Shown: positions 13,836-25,701 of the stretch, piece after piece
Layout: every line of letters starts with the position of its first letter
How positions within the stretch are numbered: position 1 is the first letter of the stretch
The notes under the pieces: model-generated
Seen by the model: only the letters and a program-made list of their open reading frames with translations
What the model was told of the DNA's origin: nothing
The model's database searches: none
NCBI RefSeq assembly: GCF_030687715.1
Contig: NZ_CP117445.1
Span: 864,501-928,500, forward strand
Source: Pseudomonas sp. FP2196
GTDB taxonomy: Bacteria > Pseudomonadota > Gammaproteobacteria > Pseudomonadales > Pseudomonadaceae
Length of the DNA: 64,000 nucleotides
Direction: 5' to 3'
Translations under genes and position numbers: made by a program

Positions 13836-15752
13836 TTGAACGATATGGCAAAGAATCTGATCCTGTGGTTGATCATCGCGGCTGTCCTGGTGACGGTGAT
13901 GAACAACTTCTCCAGCCCTAACGAGCCGCAGACCCTCAACTATTCCGACTTCATCCAGCAGGTCAAGGATGGCAAGGTCGAGCGCGTAGCGGTTGATGGC
14001 TATGTGATTACCGGCAAGCGCAATGATGGCGACAGCTTCAAGACCATTCGTCCGGCGATCCAGGACAATGGCCTGATTGGCGACCTGGTCGACAACCACG
14101 TTGTGGTCGAAGGCAAGCAGCCTGAGCAACAAAGCATCTGGACCCAGCTTCTGGTGGCCAGCTTCCCGATCCTGGTGATCATCGCGGTGTTCATGTTCTT
14201 CATGCGCCAGATGCAGGGCGGCGCTGGTGGCAAGGGCGGGCCGATGAGCTTTGGCAAGAGCAAGGCGCGTCTGTTGTCCGAAGATCAGGTGAAAACCACG
14301 CTGGCTGACGTCGCAGGTTGCGACGAAGCCAAGGAAGAAGTCGGCGAGCTGGTCGAGTTTCTTCGCGATCCGGGCAAGTTCCAGCGCCTGGGTGGCCGGA
14401 TTCCTCGCGGCGTGCTGATGGTCGGCCCTCCAGGTACCGGTAAAACCTTGCTGGCCAAGGCGATTGCCGGCGAAGCCAAGGTACCGTTCTTCACTATTTC
14501 TGGTTCCGATTTTGTCGAGATGTTCGTGGGTGTCGGCGCTAGCCGTGTTCGTGACATGTTCGAGCAGGCCAAGAAGCACGCGCCGTGCATCATCTTCATC
14601 GATGAAATCGATGCCGTCGGTCGTCATCGTGGCGCCGGTATGGGTGGCGGTCACGACGAGCGTGAGCAGACTCTTAACCAGTTGCTGGTTGAGATGGATG
14701 GCTTCGAAATGAATGACGGCATCATCGTGATCGCTGCAACCAACCGTCCTGATGTGCTCGACCCTGCATTGCTGCGTCCGGGCCGTTTCGACCGTCAGGT
14801 CGTGGTCGGTCTGCCGGATATCCGTGGTCGCGAACAGATCCTCAAGGTTCACATGCGTAAAGTGCCAATGGGCGACGACGTTGCTCCGGCCGTTATCGCT
14901 CGCGGTACTCCGGGCTTCTCCGGTGCCGACCTTGCCAACCTGGTCAACGAAGCCTCGCTGTTTGCGGCTCGCGCCGGCAAGCGCATCGTCGAGATGAAAG
15001 AGTTCGAGCTGGCCAAAGACAAGATCATGATGGGCGCCGAGCGCAAATCGATGGTCATGTCCGAGAAAGAGAAGCAGAACACCGCTTATCACGAAGCTGG
15101 CCACGCTATCGTTGGGCGCGTCGTGCCTGAGCATGACCCGGTCTACAAGGTTTCGATCATTCCGCGCGGTCGTGCGTTGGGTGTGACCATGTTCCTTCCG
15201 GAAGAAGATCGTTACAGCCTCTCCAAGCGTGCGTTGATCAGCCAGATCTGCTCCCTGTATGGCGGTCGTATTGCTGAGGAAATGACCCTCGGCTTCGATG
15301 GTGTGACCACTGGTGCTTCCAACGACATCATGCGTGCCAGCCAGATTGCGCGGAACATGGTGACCAAGTGGGGCCTGTCGGAAAAACTCGGTCCGTTGAT
15401 GTATGCCGAAGAGGAGGGTGAAGTATTCCTCGGTCGTGGCGGTGGTGGTCAGGCTGCAAGCTTCTCCGGTGAGACAGCCAAACTGATCGACTCCGAAGTG
15501 CGCAGCATCATTGATCAGTGCTACGGTACTGCCAAGCAGATCCTCACGGACAACCGTGACAAGCTCGATGCCATGGCTGATGCACTGATGAAGTACGAAA
15601 CGATTGATGCCGAGCAAATCGACGACATCATGGCCGGTCGTACGCCGCGTGAACCTCGCGATTGGTCCGGAGGCACCGGTACGCCGCCGCCTCCAGTGGT
15701 TCAGGATGAGCGCCCGGAAAAACCGATTGGCGGTCCGGCTGCTGACGTTTAA
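13836..15752 (+). CDS. ftsH: ATP-dependent zinc metalloprotease FtsH
   Basis: FtsH is the membrane-anchored AAA+ protease that degrades misassembled membrane proteins and short-lived regulators. The 638-residue protein has two N-terminal membrane segments (residues about 5-22 and 103-123) flanking a periplasmic part. The AAA domain has Walker A GPPGTGKT and Walker [13 protein letters not shown]. The zinc site HEAGH is in the protease domain. I chose TTG 13836 because AGAGGG is 7 nt upstream. ATG 13845 (MAKNLILW) is the alternative and lacks a well-spaced site. folP starts 8 nt downstream. Confidence 0.97.
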   Translation: MNDMAKNLILWLIIAAVLVTVMNNFSSPNEPQTLNYSDFIQQVKDGKVERVAVDGYVITGKRNDGDSFKTIRPAIQDNGLIGDLVDNHVVVEGKQPEQQSIWTQLLVASFPILVIIAVFMFFMRQMQGGAGGKGGPMSFGKSKARLLSEDQVKTTLADVAGCDEAKEEVGELVEFLRDPGKFQRLGGRIPRGVLMVGPPGTGKTLLAKAIAGEAKVPFFTISGSDFVEMFVGVGASRVRDMFEQAKKHAPCIIFIDEIDAVGRHRGAGMGGGHDEREQTLNQLLVEMDGFEMNDGIIVIAATNRPDVLDPALLRPGRFDRQVVVGLPDIRGREQILKVHMRKVPMGDDVAPAVIARGTPGFSGADLANLVNEASLFAARAGKRIVEMKEFELAKDKIMMGAERKSMVMSEKEKQNTAYHEAGHAIVGRVVPEHDPVYKVSIIPRGRALGVTMFLPEEDRYSLSKRALISQICSLYGGRIAEEMTLGFDGVTTGASNDIMRASQIARNMVTKWGLSEKLGPLMYAEEEGEVFLGRGGGGQAASFSGETAKLIDSEVRSIIDQCYGTAKQILTDNRDKLDAMADALMKYETIDAEQIDDIMAGRTPREPRDWSGGTGTPPPPVVQDERPEKPIGGPAADV

Positions 15753-15760
15753 GGTTTGAA

Positions 15761-16612
15761 ATGACTTCTGTACAGTCCCTGACCCGGTTGCCTTGCGGCA
15801 ACCGGGTTCTTGATTTGGCCCATACGCATGTCATGGGCATTCTCAATGTCACTCCCGATTCTTTTTCCGATGGCGGCCGATACAGTCAGCTCGACGCGGC
15901 CCTGCGCCACGCCGAAGTCATGGTTGCGGCTGGCGCGACATTGATCGATGTGGGTGGTGAGTCCACCCGGCCCGGTGCGCGGGCGGTGTCGCCGCTAGAG
16001 GAATTGGAGCGTGTGGCGCCCATCGTCGAGCTGATCAATCGCGAGCTGGATGTGATCATCTCTGTTGATACCTCGACGCCCGCGGTCATGCGCGAAACTG
16101 CGCGGCTGGGCGCGGGTTTGATCAACGATGTGCGGTCGCTTCGGCGCGATGGCGCACTGGATGCGGCGGCAGCAACGGGCTTGCCGGTTTGCCTCATGCA
16201 TATGCTCGGTGAGCCGGGTGATATGCAGGACAATCCGCAGTATCAGGATGTCACTCGGGAAGTAGGCGAATTCCTTGCGGAACGCATGGCTCAATGTGCG
16301 CTGGGGGGGATTCCGGCCGAGCGAATCATCCTCGATCCCGGTTTTGGTTTCGCAAAAACGCTGCAGCACAATCTAAGCTTGTTCAGGCATATGGAAGCCC
16401 TGCACGCACTTGGCCGGCCGCTATTGGTTGGTGTTTCGCGCAAGAGCATGATCGGGCATGCATTGAATCGGCCTGTGGGTGAGCGCCTGTATGGCGGTTT
16501 GGCCCTGGCTGCACTGGCGTCCGTCAAAGGCGCGCGTATATTGCGTGTCCATGATGTGGCGGAAACGGTAGATGTGGTGCGGATGATCGCGGCCGTCGAA
16601 TCAGCCGAATAA
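15761..16612 (+). CDS. folP: Dihydropteroate synthase FolP
   Basis: FolP condenses p-aminobenzoate with the pterin diphosphate in folate synthesis and is the sulfonamide target. The 283-residue protein shows the conserved elements [24 protein letters not shown] and [16 protein letters not shown] and the C-terminal [13 protein letters not shown]. Length is normal. It follows ftsH by 8 nt and precedes glmM by 16 nt, the standard ftsH-folP-glmM order, so cotranscription is likely. Confidence 0.97.
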   Translation: MTSVQSLTRLPCGNRVLDLAHTHVMGILNVTPDSFSDGGRYSQLDAALRHAEVMVAAGATLIDVGGESTRPGARAVSPLEELERVAPIVELINRELDVIISVDTSTPAVMRETARLGAGLINDVRSLRRDGALDAAAATGLPVCLMHMLGEPGDMQDNPQYQDVTREVGEFLAERMAQCALGGIPAERIILDPGFGFAKTLQHNLSLFRHMEALHALGRPLLVGVSRKSMIGHALNRPVGERLYGGLALAALASVKGARILRVHDVAETVDVVRMIAAVESAE

Positions 16613-16628
16613 GAATGATGGAGCGCTT

Positions 16629-17966
16629 ATGAGCAAGAAATACTTTGGTACTGACGGCATTCGTGGTCGAGTCGGTGAATATCCGATTACTCCTGACTTC
16701 ATGCTCAAGCTCGGTTGGGCCGCCGGCATGGCGTTCCGCAAGATGGGCGCCTGCAAGGTGCTGGTCGGCAAGGACACGCGAATTTCCGGTTACATGTTCG
16801 AGTCGGCACTTGAGGCTGGCCTGACATCGGCGGGTGCTGACGTGATGTTGCTTGGCCCGATGCCGACGCCGGCTATCGCTTATTTGTCGCGCACGTTCCA
16901 GGCCGAGGCCGGTATCGTGATCAGCGCTTCGCATAACCCGCACGATGATAACGGCATCAAGTTCTTCTCCGGCAAGGGCACCAAGCTGCCAGATGAGTTG
17001 GAGTTGATGATCGAAGAGCTCCTCGACACCCCGATGACTGTGGTCGAGTCGAGCAAGATCGGCAAGGTTTCGCGAATCAACGATGCGTCCGGTCGTTACA
17101 TTGAATTCTGCAAGAGTAGCGTGCCGACAGGGACTAATTTTTCCGGTCTCAAGATTGTCATCGACTGCGCCCACGGTGCTACCTATAAAGTTGCCCCAAG
17201 CGTTTTTCGTGAGCTTGGCGCGGAAGTTGTCGTGTTGTCGGCCCAGCCCAATGGTTTGAACATCAACGACAACTGTGGCTCAACCCATATGGGGCAGTTG
17301 CAGGCGGCTGTGCTGGCCGAGCACGCTGATCTGGGCATCGCTTTTGATGGCGATGGCGATCGGGTTCTGATGGTCGATCACACTGGTGCAATCGTTGATG
17401 GTGATGACTTGTTGTTTATCATTGCCCGTGATCTGCATGAGCGTGGCAAGTTGCACGGCGGCGTGGTAGGCACGCTGATGAGTAATCTCGGTCTGGAGCT
17501 GGCGCTCGCCGATCTTTCGATTCCATTCATTCGTGCCAATGTCGGCGATCGCTATGTGATCGCTGAATTACTTGAACGCAACTGGTTGGTGGGTGGCGAG
17601 AACTCGGGGCATATCGTTTGCTTTAACCACACCACCACGGGTGACGCGATTATTGCGGCTCTGCAAGTGTTGATGGCGCTGAAGACGCGTAACGAAGGCC
17701 TGGCGCAAACCCGTCAAGCGTTGCGCAAGTGCCCTCAGGTGCTGATTAATGTGCGTTTTGGTGGTGGCGAAAGCCCGCTGGACCATCCGGCTGTCAAGGA
17801 AGCCAGTGCGCGTGTAACTCAGGCAATGGCGGGGCGCGGTCGTGTGCTTTTGCGCAAGTCCGGCACAGAGCCTCTGGTGCGCGTAATGGTCGAAGGCGAG
17901 GATGAAACTCAGGTTCGCAGTTACGCCGAAGAACTGGCAAAACTGGTAACTGAAGTTTCTGCCTGA
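16629..17966 (+). CDS. glmM: Phosphoglucosamine mutase GlmM
   Basis: GlmM converts glucosamine-6-phosphate to glucosamine-1-phosphate for UDP-GlcNAc, feeding peptidoglycan and LPS. The 445-residue protein has the opening [20 protein letters not shown]. The phosphoserine loop is [16 protein letters not shown] (active Ser near residue 101), the metal loop DGDGDR, and the substrate loop GGENSGHIV. The C-terminal phosphate-binding [17 protein letters not shown] is present. All catalytic elements are intact. It follows folP closely. Confidence 0.98.
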   Translation: MSKKYFGTDGIRGRVGEYPITPDFMLKLGWAAGMAFRKMGACKVLVGKDTRISGYMFESALEAGLTSAGADVMLLGPMPTPAIAYLSRTFQAEAGIVISASHNPHDDNGIKFFSGKGTKLPDELELMIEELLDTPMTVVESSKIGKVSRINDASGRYIEFCKSSVPTGTNFSGLKIVIDCAHGATYKVAPSVFRELGAEVVVLSAQPNGLNINDNCGSTHMGQLQAAVLAEHADLGIAFDGDGDRVLMVDHTGAIVDGDDLLFIIARDLHERGKLHGGVVGTLMSNLGLELALADLSIPFIRANVGDRYVIAELLERNWLVGGENSGHIVCFNHTTTGDAIIAALQVLMALKTRNEGLAQTRQALRKCPQVLINVRFGGGESPLDHPAVKEASARVTQAMAGRGRVLLRKSGTEPLVRVMVEGEDETQVRSYAEELAKLVTEVSA

Positions 17967-18031
17967 TTCGGCTTGCAAGCCATGATTGTGTTGGGTAACA
18001 TCTGCGCCCACTTTGACCGACGAGGTACAGC

Positions 18032-18787
18032 ATGCGTCGCCCTATGGTAGCTGGTAACTGGAAGATGCACGGTACCCGCGCCAGCGTCGCTGAGCTGATC
18101 AACGGCCTTCGTCATCTGGCCTTGCCTAGCGGTGTTGATGTCGCGGTATTCCCGCCTTGCTTGTATATCAATCAAGTGATTGATGGCTTGAAAGGTAAGT
18201 CGATTTCGGTCGGCGCGCAGAATTCTGCGGTGGAATCCATGCAGGGTGCGTTGACTGGTGAAATTGCGCCGAGTCAGTTGGTGGATGCAGGTTGTTCCCT
18301 GGTGCTTGTCGGGCATTCCGAACGCCGTCAGATAATGGGCGAGCGAGACGCAATGCTGAATCGCAAGTTCGCAGCGGCACAGGCATGTGGCTTAATCCCG
18401 GTGTTGTGCGTAGGGGAGACCCTTGAGCAGCGTGAAGCCGGTAAAACTCTTGAGGTTGTCGGGCGTCAGCTGGGCAGTATCATCGAGGAGCTGGGTGTAG
18501 GTGCCTTTGCCAAGGCGGTCATTGCTTACGAGCCGGTCTGGGCCATTGGTACCGGACTGACTGCAACGCCGCAACAGGCGCAGGATGTGCATAAAGCCAT
18601 TCGCGAACAGTTGGCGGCAGAAAATTCTGAGGTCGCACGAGGTGTGCGGCTTCTATACGGCGGCAGCGTGAAGGCGGCCAATGCGGTCGAACTGTTCGGC
18701 ATGCCGGATATCGATGGGGGGCTCATTGGTGGGGCTTCCCTGAATGCAGATGAGTTCGGTGCGATCTGTCGCGCCGCGGGAAACTGA
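18032..18787 (+). CDS. tpiA: Triose-phosphate isomerase TpiA
   Basis: TpiA interconverts dihydroxyacetone phosphate and glyceraldehyde-3-phosphate. The 251-residue protein has the N-terminal GNWKMHG (catalytic Lys), the histidine stretch [10 protein letters not shown] and the catalytic Glu in [11 protein letters not shown], followed by the mobile loop. The phosphate-binding [11 protein letters not shown] is near the end. The ATG follows GAGGT. Four nucleotides separate its stop from secG, so the two are translationally linked. This is the usual gamma-proteobacterial glmM-tpiA-secG order. Confidence 0.98.
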   Translation: MRRPMVAGNWKMHGTRASVAELINGLRHLALPSGVDVAVFPPCLYINQVIDGLKGKSISVGAQNSAVESMQGALTGEIAPSQLVDAGCSLVLVGHSERRQIMGERDAMLNRKFAAAQACGLIPVLCVGETLEQREAGKTLEVVGRQLGSIIEELGVGAFAKAVIAYEPVWAIGTGLTATPQQAQDVHKAIREQLAAENSEVARGVRLLYGGSVKAANAVELFGMPDIDGGLIGGASLNADEFGAICRAAGN

Positions 18788-18791
18788 GAAA

Positions 18792-19178
18792 ATGCTGGAA
18801 ACAGTCGTAGTCGTTTTTCATCTGCTGGGTGCATTGGGCGTAGTTGCTCTGGTTTTGCTGCAGCAGGGTAAAGGTGCGGATGCTGGCGCGTCTTTCGGAG
18901 CAGGTGCTTCAAATACTGTGTTCGGAAGCCAAGGTTCCTCTACCTTTCTTAGTAAGTTTACTGCTATACTTGCCGCCGGTTTCTTCATAACCAGCCTGGG
19001 GTTAGGTTACTTTGCTAAAGAGAAGGCTCATCAGCTGACTCAAGCAGGATTGCCAGATCCAGCGGTGTTGGAAGTACCTAAGCAACAACAACCGGCTTCT
19101 GATGATGTACCGGTGCTTCAAGAGCAAAAGTCGGCTACTCCAGCGACTGACGTACCTCCAGCTCAAGAGCAGAAGTAA
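18792..19178 (+). CDS. secG: Preprotein translocase subunit SecG
   Basis: SecG is the small inner-membrane subunit of the SecYEG channel and aids preprotein movement. The 128-residue protein has two membrane segments (residues about 3-22, [20 protein letters not shown], and 52-72). Between them lies the conserved loop [23 protein letters not shown] hydrophilic tail of about 50 residues rich in Gln, Pro and Ala follows; such tails are variable in pseudomonads. tRNA-Leu begins 22 nt after the stop. Confidence 0.95.
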   Translation: MLETVVVVFHLLGALGVVALVLLQQGKGADAGASFGAGASNTVFGSQGSSTFLSKFTAILAAGFFITSLGLGYFAKEKAHQLTQAGLPDPAVLEVPKQQQPASDDVPVLQEQKSATPATDVPPAQEQK

Positions 19179-19200
19179 GAAGGGTTTCAAAAGTAGTTTT

Positions 19201-19286
19201 GCCGAGGTGGTGGAATTGGTAGACACGCAACCTTGAGGTGGTTGTGCCCATAGGGTGTAGGGGTTCGAGTCCCCTTCTCGGTACCA
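19201..19286 (+). tRNA. tRNA-Leu (anticodon GAG)
   Basis: An 86-nt class II tRNA with a long variable arm. The acceptor GCCGAGG pairs with TCTCGGT, A is the discriminator, and CCA is encoded. The anticodon arm CAACC-TTGAGGT-GGTTG shows anticodon GAG, decoding CUC/CUU. The T loop GGGTTCGAGTCCCC is canonical. The secG-tRNA-Leu-tRNA-Met order is typical of Pseudomonas. Confidence 0.97.
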
Positions 19287-19299
19287 ATTAGTCAGGAGA

Positions 19300-19320
19300 G
19301 CCCGCTGTTGCGGGCTTTCT
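19300..19320 (+). terminator. Terminator-like hairpin after tRNA-Leu
   Basis: GCCCGC-TGTT-GCGGGC followed by TTTCTT lies 13 nt after the tRNA-Leu CCA end. It could end the secG-tRNA-Leu transcript or assist 3' maturation of the tRNA. Confidence 0.75.
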
Positions 19321-19383
19321 TGCAGGTGGAAGGTTACATTGACCCTATAAGGGATCGGTCGTATACTTCCGCCCCAGCTTTGT

Positions 19384-19460
<77 letters not shown>

Positions 19461-19468
19461 GTTTTAGG

Positions 19469-19490
19469 AGCCCCTTTTAAGGGGCTTTTT
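19469..19490 (+). terminator. Intrinsic terminator after tRNA-fMet
   Basis: AGCCCC-TTTTAA-GGGGCT followed by a short T run lies directly after the tRNA-fMet CCA end. Confidence 0.85.
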
Positions 19491-19507
19491 GTTAGCTGGA
19501 CACTTTC

Positions 19508-19558
19508 AACGCCGCTGTTCGACGGCGTTTCAAGGATGGGCGTTATGCCCATTTTTTT
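19508..19558 (+). terminator. Two further hairpins before rimP
   Basis: AACGCCG and CGGCGTT pair around a short loop at 19508-19530. ATGGGC-GTTAT-GCCCAT (19536-19552) then runs into seven T. The second is a good intrinsic terminator. With the tRNA-fMet terminator just upstream, they separate the tRNA unit from the rimP-nusA-infB operon. Any rimP promoter must lie inside or after this block, near the AT-rich stretch 19555-19590. Confidence 0.75.
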
Positions 19559-19599
19559 ATTTTGCATAGCATGCACATATCATGCACTAGGGGGTTCAG

Positions 19600-20058
19600 G
19601 TGTCGAGCAAGCTAGAAGAGTTGCAGGCCTTGCTGGCCCCGGTGGTCGTGGCCCTAGGCTATGAATGCTGGGGTATCGAGTTTTCGGCTCAAGGTCGTCA
19701 CTCGATGTTGCGCGTTTATATCGATAAAGAGGGTGGCGTGCTGGTGGACGATTGCGCCATTGTCAGCCGTCAGATCAGCGGTGTTCTGGATGTTGAAGAT
19801 CCGATCTCTGTTGAATACACCCTCGAAGTTTCCTCGCCTGGCATGGAGCGCCCACTGTTCACTATTGAGCAGTTTGCAAAATTTGCCGGTGAACAAGTGA
19901 AGATCAAGCTGCGCTCGCCTTTTGAAGGTCGACGCAACTTTCAGGGCCTTCTGCGCGGTGTAGAAGAGCAGGACGTCGTGGTGCAGGTAGATGACCATGA
20001 GTTCCTGTTGCCGATCGATATGATCGACAAGGCCAACATTATTCCCAGTTTTGACTGA
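19600..20058 (+). CDS. rimP: Ribosome maturation factor RimP
   Basis: RimP helps assemble the 30S subunit. The 152-residue protein has the conserved opening [27 protein letters not shown], the central [23 protein letters not shown], and the C-terminal SH3-like part ending [11 protein letters not shown] chose GTG 19600 because the protein starts at the family N-terminus. It is the first gene of rimP-nusA-infB, the ancient transcription/translation operon, with nusA 47 nt downstream. Confidence 0.96.
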   Translation: MSSKLEELQALLAPVVVALGYECWGIEFSAQGRHSMLRVYIDKEGGVLVDDCAIVSRQISGVLDVEDPISVEYTLEVSSPGMERPLFTIEQFAKFAGEQVKIKLRSPFEGRRNFQGLLRGVEEQDVVVQVDDHEFLLPIDMIDKANIIPSFD

Positions 20059-20105
20059 GACGCGGATCCCGCGGATCCAATGGCTTGCGAAAGGCGAGGC
20101 GTACG

Positions 20106-21587
20106 ATGAGCAAAGAAGTACTGCTGGTTGTTGAGTCGGTATCCAATGAAAAGGGCGTACCGGCAAGCGTAATTTTTGAAGCGCTGGAGCTGGCCCTGGC
20201 CACTGCTACCAAAAAGCGTTTTGAAGACGAAGTTGACCTGCGTGTGGAAATTAACCGCCACACCGGTTCTTACGAAACTTTCCGTCGCTGGACGGTCGTC
20301 GAAGAGAATGATCTCGACGATCCGGCTATCGAAACCTGGCCAACCAAGGTTGCCGAAACGCATCCTGGTGCCAAGGTTGGCGACGTCGTTGAAGAAAAAA
20401 TCGAATCCATCGAGTTCGGTCGCATTGCTGCGCAGACTGCCAAGCAGGTCATCGTGCAGAAAGTGCGTGAAGCAGAGCGCGCTCAAGTGGTCGACGCCTA
20501 TCGCGAGCGCCTGGGAGAAATCATCTCCGGCACCGTGAAGAAAGTGACCCGCGACAACGTGATCGTCGATCTGGGCAACAACGCTGAAGCGTTGCTGGCC
20601 CGTGAAGACATCATCTCTCGTGAAACCTTCCGTGTCGGCGTGCGTCTGCGTGCGCTGCTCAAGGAAATCCGCACCGAGAACCGCGGCCCGCAGCTGATCC
20701 TGTCGCGTACCGCGCCGGAAATGCTGATCGAGCTGTTCCGCATCGAAGTGCCGGAAATTGCCGAAGGCCTGATCGAAGTAATGGCTGCTTCCCGTGATCC
20801 GGGTTCGCGCGCCAAGATCGCCGTTCGCTCGAAGGACAAACGCATTGACCCGCAGGGCGCTTGCATCGGTATGCGCGGTTCGCGCGTCCAGGCAGTGTCG
20901 GGTGAGTTGGGCGGTGAGCGTGTTGATATCGTCCTGTGGGACGACAACCCTGCTCAGTTCGTAATCAACGCCATGTCCCCGGCCGAGGTTGCGGCAATTA
21001 TCGTTGACGAAGATGCCCACGCCATGGACATCGCCGTTGGCGCAGACAATCTGGCTCAGGCCATCGGTCGTGGTGGTCAGAACGTGCGTCTGGCAAGCCA
21101 GTTGACTGGCTGGACCCTGAACGTGATGACCGAATCGGACATCCAGGCTAAGCAGCAAGCAGAAACCGGCGACATCCTGCGCAACTTCATCGACGAGCTG
21201 GAAGTCGACGAAGATCTCGCACAGGTGCTGGTAGATGAAGGCTTCACCAGCCTGGAAGAGATTGCCTACGTACCGTTGGAAGAAATGCTCAACATCGACG
21301 GCTTTGACGAAGACACCGTCAACGAGCTTCGCGCTCGTGCCAAGGATCGTTTGTTGACCAAAGCCATCGCTACTGAGGAAAAGCTGGCAGACGCCCATCC
21401 GGCCGAAGACCTGCTCTCGCTTGAGGGTATGGACAAGGATTTGGCGATGGAACTGGCGGTGCGCGGCGTAATTACCCGCGAAGACCTGGCCGAGCAGTCT
21501 ATTGACGATCTGCTCGACATCGACGGCATTGACGATGATCGTGCCGGCAAGTTGATCATGGCCGCCCGAGCCCACTGGTTCGAGTAA
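20106..21587 (+). CDS. nusA: Transcription termination/antitermination factor NusA
   Basis: NusA binds RNA polymerase and RNA and modulates pausing, termination and antitermination. The 493-residue protein has the N-terminal polymerase-binding domain ([20 protein letters not shown]). An S1 domain (about 135-200) and two KH domains (about 200-345, with [12 protein letters not shown] and [12 protein letters not shown]) follow. Two C-terminal acidic repeats (about 350-493) resemble E. coli NusA. Start ATG 20106 follows AAAGGCGAGGC. infB starts 27 nt downstream. Confidence 0.98.
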   Translation: MSKEVLLVVESVSNEKGVPASVIFEALELALATATKKRFEDEVDLRVEINRHTGSYETFRRWTVVEENDLDDPAIETWPTKVAETHPGAKVGDVVEEKIESIEFGRIAAQTAKQVIVQKVREAERAQVVDAYRERLGEIISGTVKKVTRDNVIVDLGNNAEALLAREDIISRETFRVGVRLRALLKEIRTENRGPQLILSRTAPEMLIELFRIEVPEIAEGLIEVMAASRDPGSRAKIAVRSKDKRIDPQGACIGMRGSRVQAVSGELGGERVDIVLWDDNPAQFVINAMSPAEVAAIIVDEDAHAMDIAVGADNLAQAIGRGGQNVRLASQLTGWTLNVMTESDIQAKQQAETGDILRNFIDELEVDEDLAQVLVDEGFTSLEEIAYVPLEEMLNIDGFDEDTVNELRARAKDRLLTKAIATEEKLADAHPAEDLLSLEGMDKDLAMELAVRGVITREDLAEQSIDDLLDIDGIDDDRAGKLIMAARAHWFE

Positions 21588-21614
21588 TTAGGCGCGGCCT
21601 GAGGAGAGAAGTGC

Positions 21615-24143
21615 ATGACGCAAGTCACGGTGAAACAACTGGCCGATGAGGTCAAAACACCGGTAGAGCGCCTGTTGCAGCAGATGCGTGAGGCAGGTCT
21701 GCCGCACACCGCCGCCGAAGAAAATGTGACTGACAGTGAGAAGCAATCCCTGCTGACTCACTTGAAGAGCAGCCACAAGGCGAAAGTGGAAGAACCACGC
21801 AAGATCACGCTGCAGCGTAAAACCACCAGCACCCTGCGTGTGGCTGGTAGCAAGAGCATCAGCGTTGAAGTTCGCAAAAAGAAAGTTTTCGTACAGCGTA
21901 GCCCGGAAGAAATTGAAGCCGAACGCAAGCGTGAACTGGATGAGCGTCGCGCAGTAGAGAATGCTGCCCGTCAGAAGGCTGAAGAAGAAGCCAAGCAGCG
22001 CGCCGAAGAAGAAGCGCGCCGCCAGCCTGCTGCTGCGCAAACTGCTACCAACGACGCCGTTTCGGCGCCGGCTGCAGCTGCCGAACCAGTACGCGAAAGC
22101 GCACCGGTAGCCGCCGCTCCGGCACCGTCTGCTGACGTTCGTAACAAGCAGAACGAACAGCGCCGTCCGGACAAGCCGCGTGCCGACGATAACAATCGTC
22201 GCAGTGGCGGTGGTGATGGCGAGCGTAAAAACGCTCCGCATCGCGCATCGGTCAAAGAAAAAGCGCCAGCACCTCGTGTTGCTCCACGTACTACCGACGA
22301 AGAAAGCGATGGCTTCCGTCGTGGTGGTCGCGGCAAGGCCAAGCTGAAGAAGCGCAATGCTCACGGTTTCCAGAGCCCAACCGGCCCTGTCGTGCGTGAC
22401 GTGCAGATCGGCGAGACCATCACTGTTGGCGATCTCGCCAATCAGATGTCGGTCAAGGCTGCTGAAATCATCAAGTTCATGTTCAAACTGGGTACTCCAG
22501 CGACCATCAACCAGGTGCTTGATCAGGAAACTGCTCAACTGGTAGCCGAAGAACTGGGCCACAAAGTGACCCTGGTCAGCGACACTGCTCTGGAAGACTC
22601 CCTGGCTGAGTCCCTGAAGTTTGAAGGTGAGTCGTTCTCCCGTGCTCCAGTCGTGACCGTAATGGGCCACGTTGACCACGGTAAGACCTCGCTGCTCGAC
22701 TATATCCGTCGTGCCAAGGTAGCTGCTGGCGAAGCCGGCGGTATCACCCAGCACATCGGTGCGTACCACGTTGAAACCGAACGCGGCATGGTCACTTTCC
22801 TCGACACCCCGGGTCACGCCGCGTTTACCGCAATGCGTGCCCGTGGTGCCAAGGCGACCGACATCGTGATTCTGGTCGTTGCAGCCGATGACGGCGTAAT
22901 GCCGCAGACCATTGAAGCTGTTCAGCACGCGGTAGCGGCTGGCGTTCCACTGGTGGTTGCAGTGAACAAGATCGACAAGCCGGGCGCTGATCTCGATCGC
23001 ATCCGTAGCGAACTGTCGGTTCACGGCGTGACGTCGGAAGAGTGGGGCGGTGATACGCCGTTCGTACCGGTTTCGGCGAAAGTCGGTACTGGCGTGGACG
23101 AACTGCTCGAAGCTGTTCTGCTGCAAGCCGAAGTTCTCGAACTGAAAGCGACCCCGTCGGCTCCTGGCCGTGGTGTTGTGGTTGAATCGCGTCTCGACAA
23201 AGGTCGTGGCCCGGTTGCAACCGTTCTGGTTCAAGACGGTACCCTGCGCCAAGGCGACATGGTTCTGGTCGGTTCGAACTATGGCCGCGTTCGCGCCATG
23301 CTCGACGAGAACGGCAAGCCAATCAAGGAAGCCGGTCCTTCCATCCCTGTCGAGATCCTCGGCCTGGACGGTACCCCGGACGCTGGCGACGAGATGAGCG
23401 TAGTTGCAGACGAGAAGAAAGCCCGTGAAGTGGCTCTGTTCCGTCAAGGCAAGTTCCGCGAAGTCAAACTGGCTCGCGCTCACGCCGGCAAGCTGGAAAA
23501 CATCTTCGAAAACATGGGTCAGGCAGAGAAGAAGACGCTCAACATCGTCCTCAAATCCGACGTCCGTGGTTCGCTGGAAGCTTTGCAGGGCGCTCTGAAT
23601 GGCCTGGGCAACGACGAAGTGCAAGTGCGCGTAGTCGGCGGCGGTGTCGGTGGTATCACCGAATCCGACGCTAACCTGGCACTGGCTTCCAACGCTGTAC
23701 TGTTTGGCTTCAACGTGCGTGCCGATGCTGGCGCTCGCAAGATTGTCGAGCAGGAAGGTCTGGATATGCGTTACTACAACGTGATCTACGACATCATCGA
23801 AGACGTCAAGAAAGCCCTGACCGGTATGCTCGGCAGCGATGTTCGCGAGAACATCCTGGGTATCGCCGAAGTGCGTGACGTGTTCCGTTCGCCGAAGTTT
23901 GGCGCGATCGCAGGCTGCATGGTGATCGAAGGTGTTGTGCACCGTAACCGTCCGATCCGTGTACTGCGTGAAGACATCGTTATCTTCGAAGGCGAGCTGG
24001 AATCCCTGCGCCGCTTCAAGGATGACGCTTCCGAAGTACGTGCCGGCATGGAATGCGGTATCGGCGTGAAGAGCTACAACGACGTCAAAGTCGGCGACAA
24101 GATCGAAGTCTTCGAGAAGGTTCAGGTTGCTCGCAGCCTCTAA
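21615..24143 (+). CDS. infB: Translation initiation factor IF-2
   Basis: IF-2 is the GTPase that brings fMet-tRNA to the 30S P site and promotes subunit joining. The 842-residue protein has an N-terminal IF2-N domain ([13 protein letters not shown]). A charged, Ala/Glu/Arg-rich linker (about 95-260) carries a second IF2-N-like part near residues 265-325. The G domain has [16 protein letters not shown] and NKID. Domains II-IV follow, ending [11 protein letters not shown]. Length and order are normal. A GTG or ATG internal start giving a shorter form, as known in E. coli, was not resolved. Confidence 0.98.
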   Translation: MTQVTVKQLADEVKTPVERLLQQMREAGLPHTAAEENVTDSEKQSLLTHLKSSHKAKVEEPRKITLQRKTTSTLRVAGSKSISVEVRKKKVFVQRSPEEIEAERKRELDERRAVENAARQKAEEEAKQRAEEEARRQPAAAQTATNDAVSAPAAAAEPVRESAPVAAAPAPSADVRNKQNEQRRPDKPRADDNNRRSGGGDGERKNAPHRASVKEKAPAPRVAPRTTDEESDGFRRGGRGKAKLKKRNAHGFQSPTGPVVRDVQIGETITVGDLANQMSVKAAEIIKFMFKLGTPATINQVLDQETAQLVAEELGHKVTLVSDTALEDSLAESLKFEGESFSRAPVVTVMGHVDHGKTSLLDYIRRAKVAAGEAGGITQHIGAYHVETERGMVTFLDTPGHAAFTAMRARGAKATDIVILVVAADDGVMPQTIEAVQHAVAAGVPLVVAVNKIDKPGADLDRIRSELSVHGVTSEEWGGDTPFVPVSAKVGTGVDELLEAVLLQAEVLELKATPSAPGRGVVVESRLDKGRGPVATVLVQDGTLRQGDMVLVGSNYGRVRAMLDENGKPIKEAGPSIPVEILGLDGTPDAGDEMSVVADEKKAREVALFRQGKFREVKLARAHAGKLENIFENMGQAEKKTLNIVLKSDVRGSLEALQGALNGLGNDEVQVRVVGGGVGGITESDANLALASNAVLFGFNVRADAGARKIVEQEGLDMRYYNVIYDIIEDVKKALTGMLGSDVRENILGIAEVRDVFRSPKFGAIAGCMVIEGVVHRNRPIRVLREDIVIFEGELESLRRFKDDASEVRAGMECGIGVKSYNDVKVGDKIEVFEKVQVARSL

Positions 24144-24214
24144 CTCGCGCACTTCAAGGGCCACGTCGAGTCGCTGCATGCAGATGCGCGCCACGGCGTC
24201 AGGACTCTAAACGC

Positions 24215-24249
24215 AACGCCCGGTCTGGCTTTTGTCAGGCCGGGCGTTT
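24215..24249 (+). terminator. Terminator-like hairpin between infB and rbfA
   Basis: AACGCCCGGTCTGGC (24215-24229) pairs with GTCAGGCCGGGCGTT (24234-24248) in a 15-bp stem with two G-U pairs and a 4-nt loop. The U-tract is only TTT, so it may be a partial terminator or a processing site that uncouples rbfA-truB-rpsO from infB. Confidence 0.65.
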
Positions 24250-24302
24250 GCCGCTTTCAGACCTTGCGGGTTTCACCGTGGGGCAGTAACAGGTAACAAG
24301 TC

Positions 24303-24704
24303 ATGGCAAAAGAATACAGCCGTACCCAACGTATCGGCGATCAGATGCAGCGTGAGCTGGCCCAACTGATCCGTCGTGAAGTCAAAGATCCGCGCGTCGG
24401 TCTGGTCACCATTACCGCTGTGGAAGTCAGCCGTGACGTCGGTCACGCAAAGATTTTCATCACCGTAATGGGTCAGGACAATGCTGAAGATATCGCGCAA
24501 AGCATCAAGGTCCTGAATGCCGCTGCGGGTTTCCTGCGTATGCAACTGGCCCGCGAAATGAAGCTGCGCAGCGTGCCGCAATTGCACTTCCACTACGACG
24601 AATCCGTCGTGCGTGGTGCGCACCTGTCGGCCCTGATCGAGCGCGCCGTGGCTGAAGATAATCAGCACCCGGCAGTTGCTGAACCTGAAGACACCAAGGA
24701 GTAA
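24303..24704 (+). CDS. rbfA: 30S ribosome-binding factor RbfA
   Basis: RbfA binds the 30S subunit near the 5' end of 16S rRNA and is needed for late maturation and cold growth. The 133-residue protein has the typical KH-like fold sequence: [20 protein letters not shown], then [24 protein letters not shown], then [14 protein letters not shown]. Length is normal. It ends 4 nt before the truB start, with the truB ribosome site inside the rbfA 3' end. Confidence 0.97.
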   Translation: MAKEYSRTQRIGDQMQRELAQLIRREVKDPRVGLVTITAVEVSRDVGHAKIFITVMGQDNAEDIAQSIKVLNAAAGFLRMQLAREMKLRSVPQLHFHYDESVVRGAHLSALIERAVAEDNQHPAVAEPEDTKE

Positions 24705-24708
24705 TTCG

Positions 24709-25626
24709 GTGGCTCAGGTCAAACGTATCCGTCGTAACGTCAGCGGTATCATCCTGCTCGACAAGCCGCTGGGGTTCACCTCCAACGCCGCGTTGCAGAA
24801 GGTTCGCTGGCTGCTCAACGCCGAGAAGGCCGGGCACACCGGAAGTCTCGATCCACTGGCCAGCGGTGTGTTGCCGTTATGCTTCGGCGAAGCGACCAAA
24901 TTTTCGCAATACCTGCTCGATTCCGACAAGGCTTATGAAACCCTGGCGCAACTGGGCAAGACCACCACCACGGCGGATGCCGAAGGTGAGGTTTTGCAGG
25001 AGCGCCCGGTGACCGTTGGTCGCGCCGATGTCGAGGCTGTCTTGCCGAAATTTCGCGGGCAAATCAGTCAGATACCGCCGATGTACTCGGCACTCAAGCG
25101 TGATGGCCAGCCGCTGTACAAGCTGGCTCGTGCAGGCGAAGTAGTGGAGCGCGAACCGCGTTCTGTTACTATTGCGCGCTTGGAATTACTGGCCTTCGAA
25201 GGCGATACTGCGCGCCTTGCGGTGGATTGCAGCAAGGGCACCTATATTCGCACTCTGGTGGAGGATATCGGTGAGCAACTCGGTTGTGGTGCGTACGTCG
25301 CAGAATTGCGCCGTACCCAGGCCGGGCCTTTCACCCTGGCGCAGACCGTGACCCTCGAAGAGCTCGAAGCGGTACATGCCGAAGGCGGCAATGAAGCGGT
25401 CGACCGTTTCCTGATGCCATCGGACAGCGGCCTGCAGGATTGGCCGTTGTTGCACTTCTCGGAAGCGAGCGCGTTCTACTGGCTCAATGGCCAGCCGGTA
25501 CGTGCCCCGGATGCTCCGAAGTTCGGCATGGTGCGGGTGCAGGATCACAATGGTCGCTTCATCGGTATCGGTGAAGTGAGCGAAGACGGGCGCATCGCGC
25601 CACGTCGACTGATTCGGTCGGAATGA
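24709..25626 (+). CDS. truB: tRNA pseudouridine-55 synthase TruB
   Basis: TruB makes the universal pseudouridine 55 in the tRNA T loop. The 305-residue protein has the catalytic motif [20 protein letters not shown], with the active Asp near residue 48. [20 protein letters not shown] and [20 protein letters not shown] follow, and a C-terminal PUA-type domain (about 245-305) completes it. I chose GTG 24709 because AAGGAG ends 7 nt upstream. It lies between rbfA and rpsO, as in other gamma-proteobacteria. Confidence 0.97.
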   Translation: MAQVKRIRRNVSGIILLDKPLGFTSNAALQKVRWLLNAEKAGHTGSLDPLASGVLPLCFGEATKFSQYLLDSDKAYETLAQLGKTTTTADAEGEVLQERPVTVGRADVEAVLPKFRGQISQIPPMYSALKRDGQPLYKLARAGEVVEREPRSVTIARLELLAFEGDTARLAVDCSKGTYIRTLVEDIGEQLGCGAYVAELRRTQAGPFTLAQTVTLEELEAVHAEGGNEAVDRFLMPSDSGLQDWPLLHFSEASAFYWLNGQPVRAPDAPKFGMVRVQDHNGRFIGIGEVSEDGRIAPRRLIRSE

Positions 25627-25701
25627 CCGGAACCGGCCTGTGTAACAGCAGGTCGGCGAGTGTGGCTGTTAACAGGCACGGTCACGACTCATTTATAGAT
25701 A

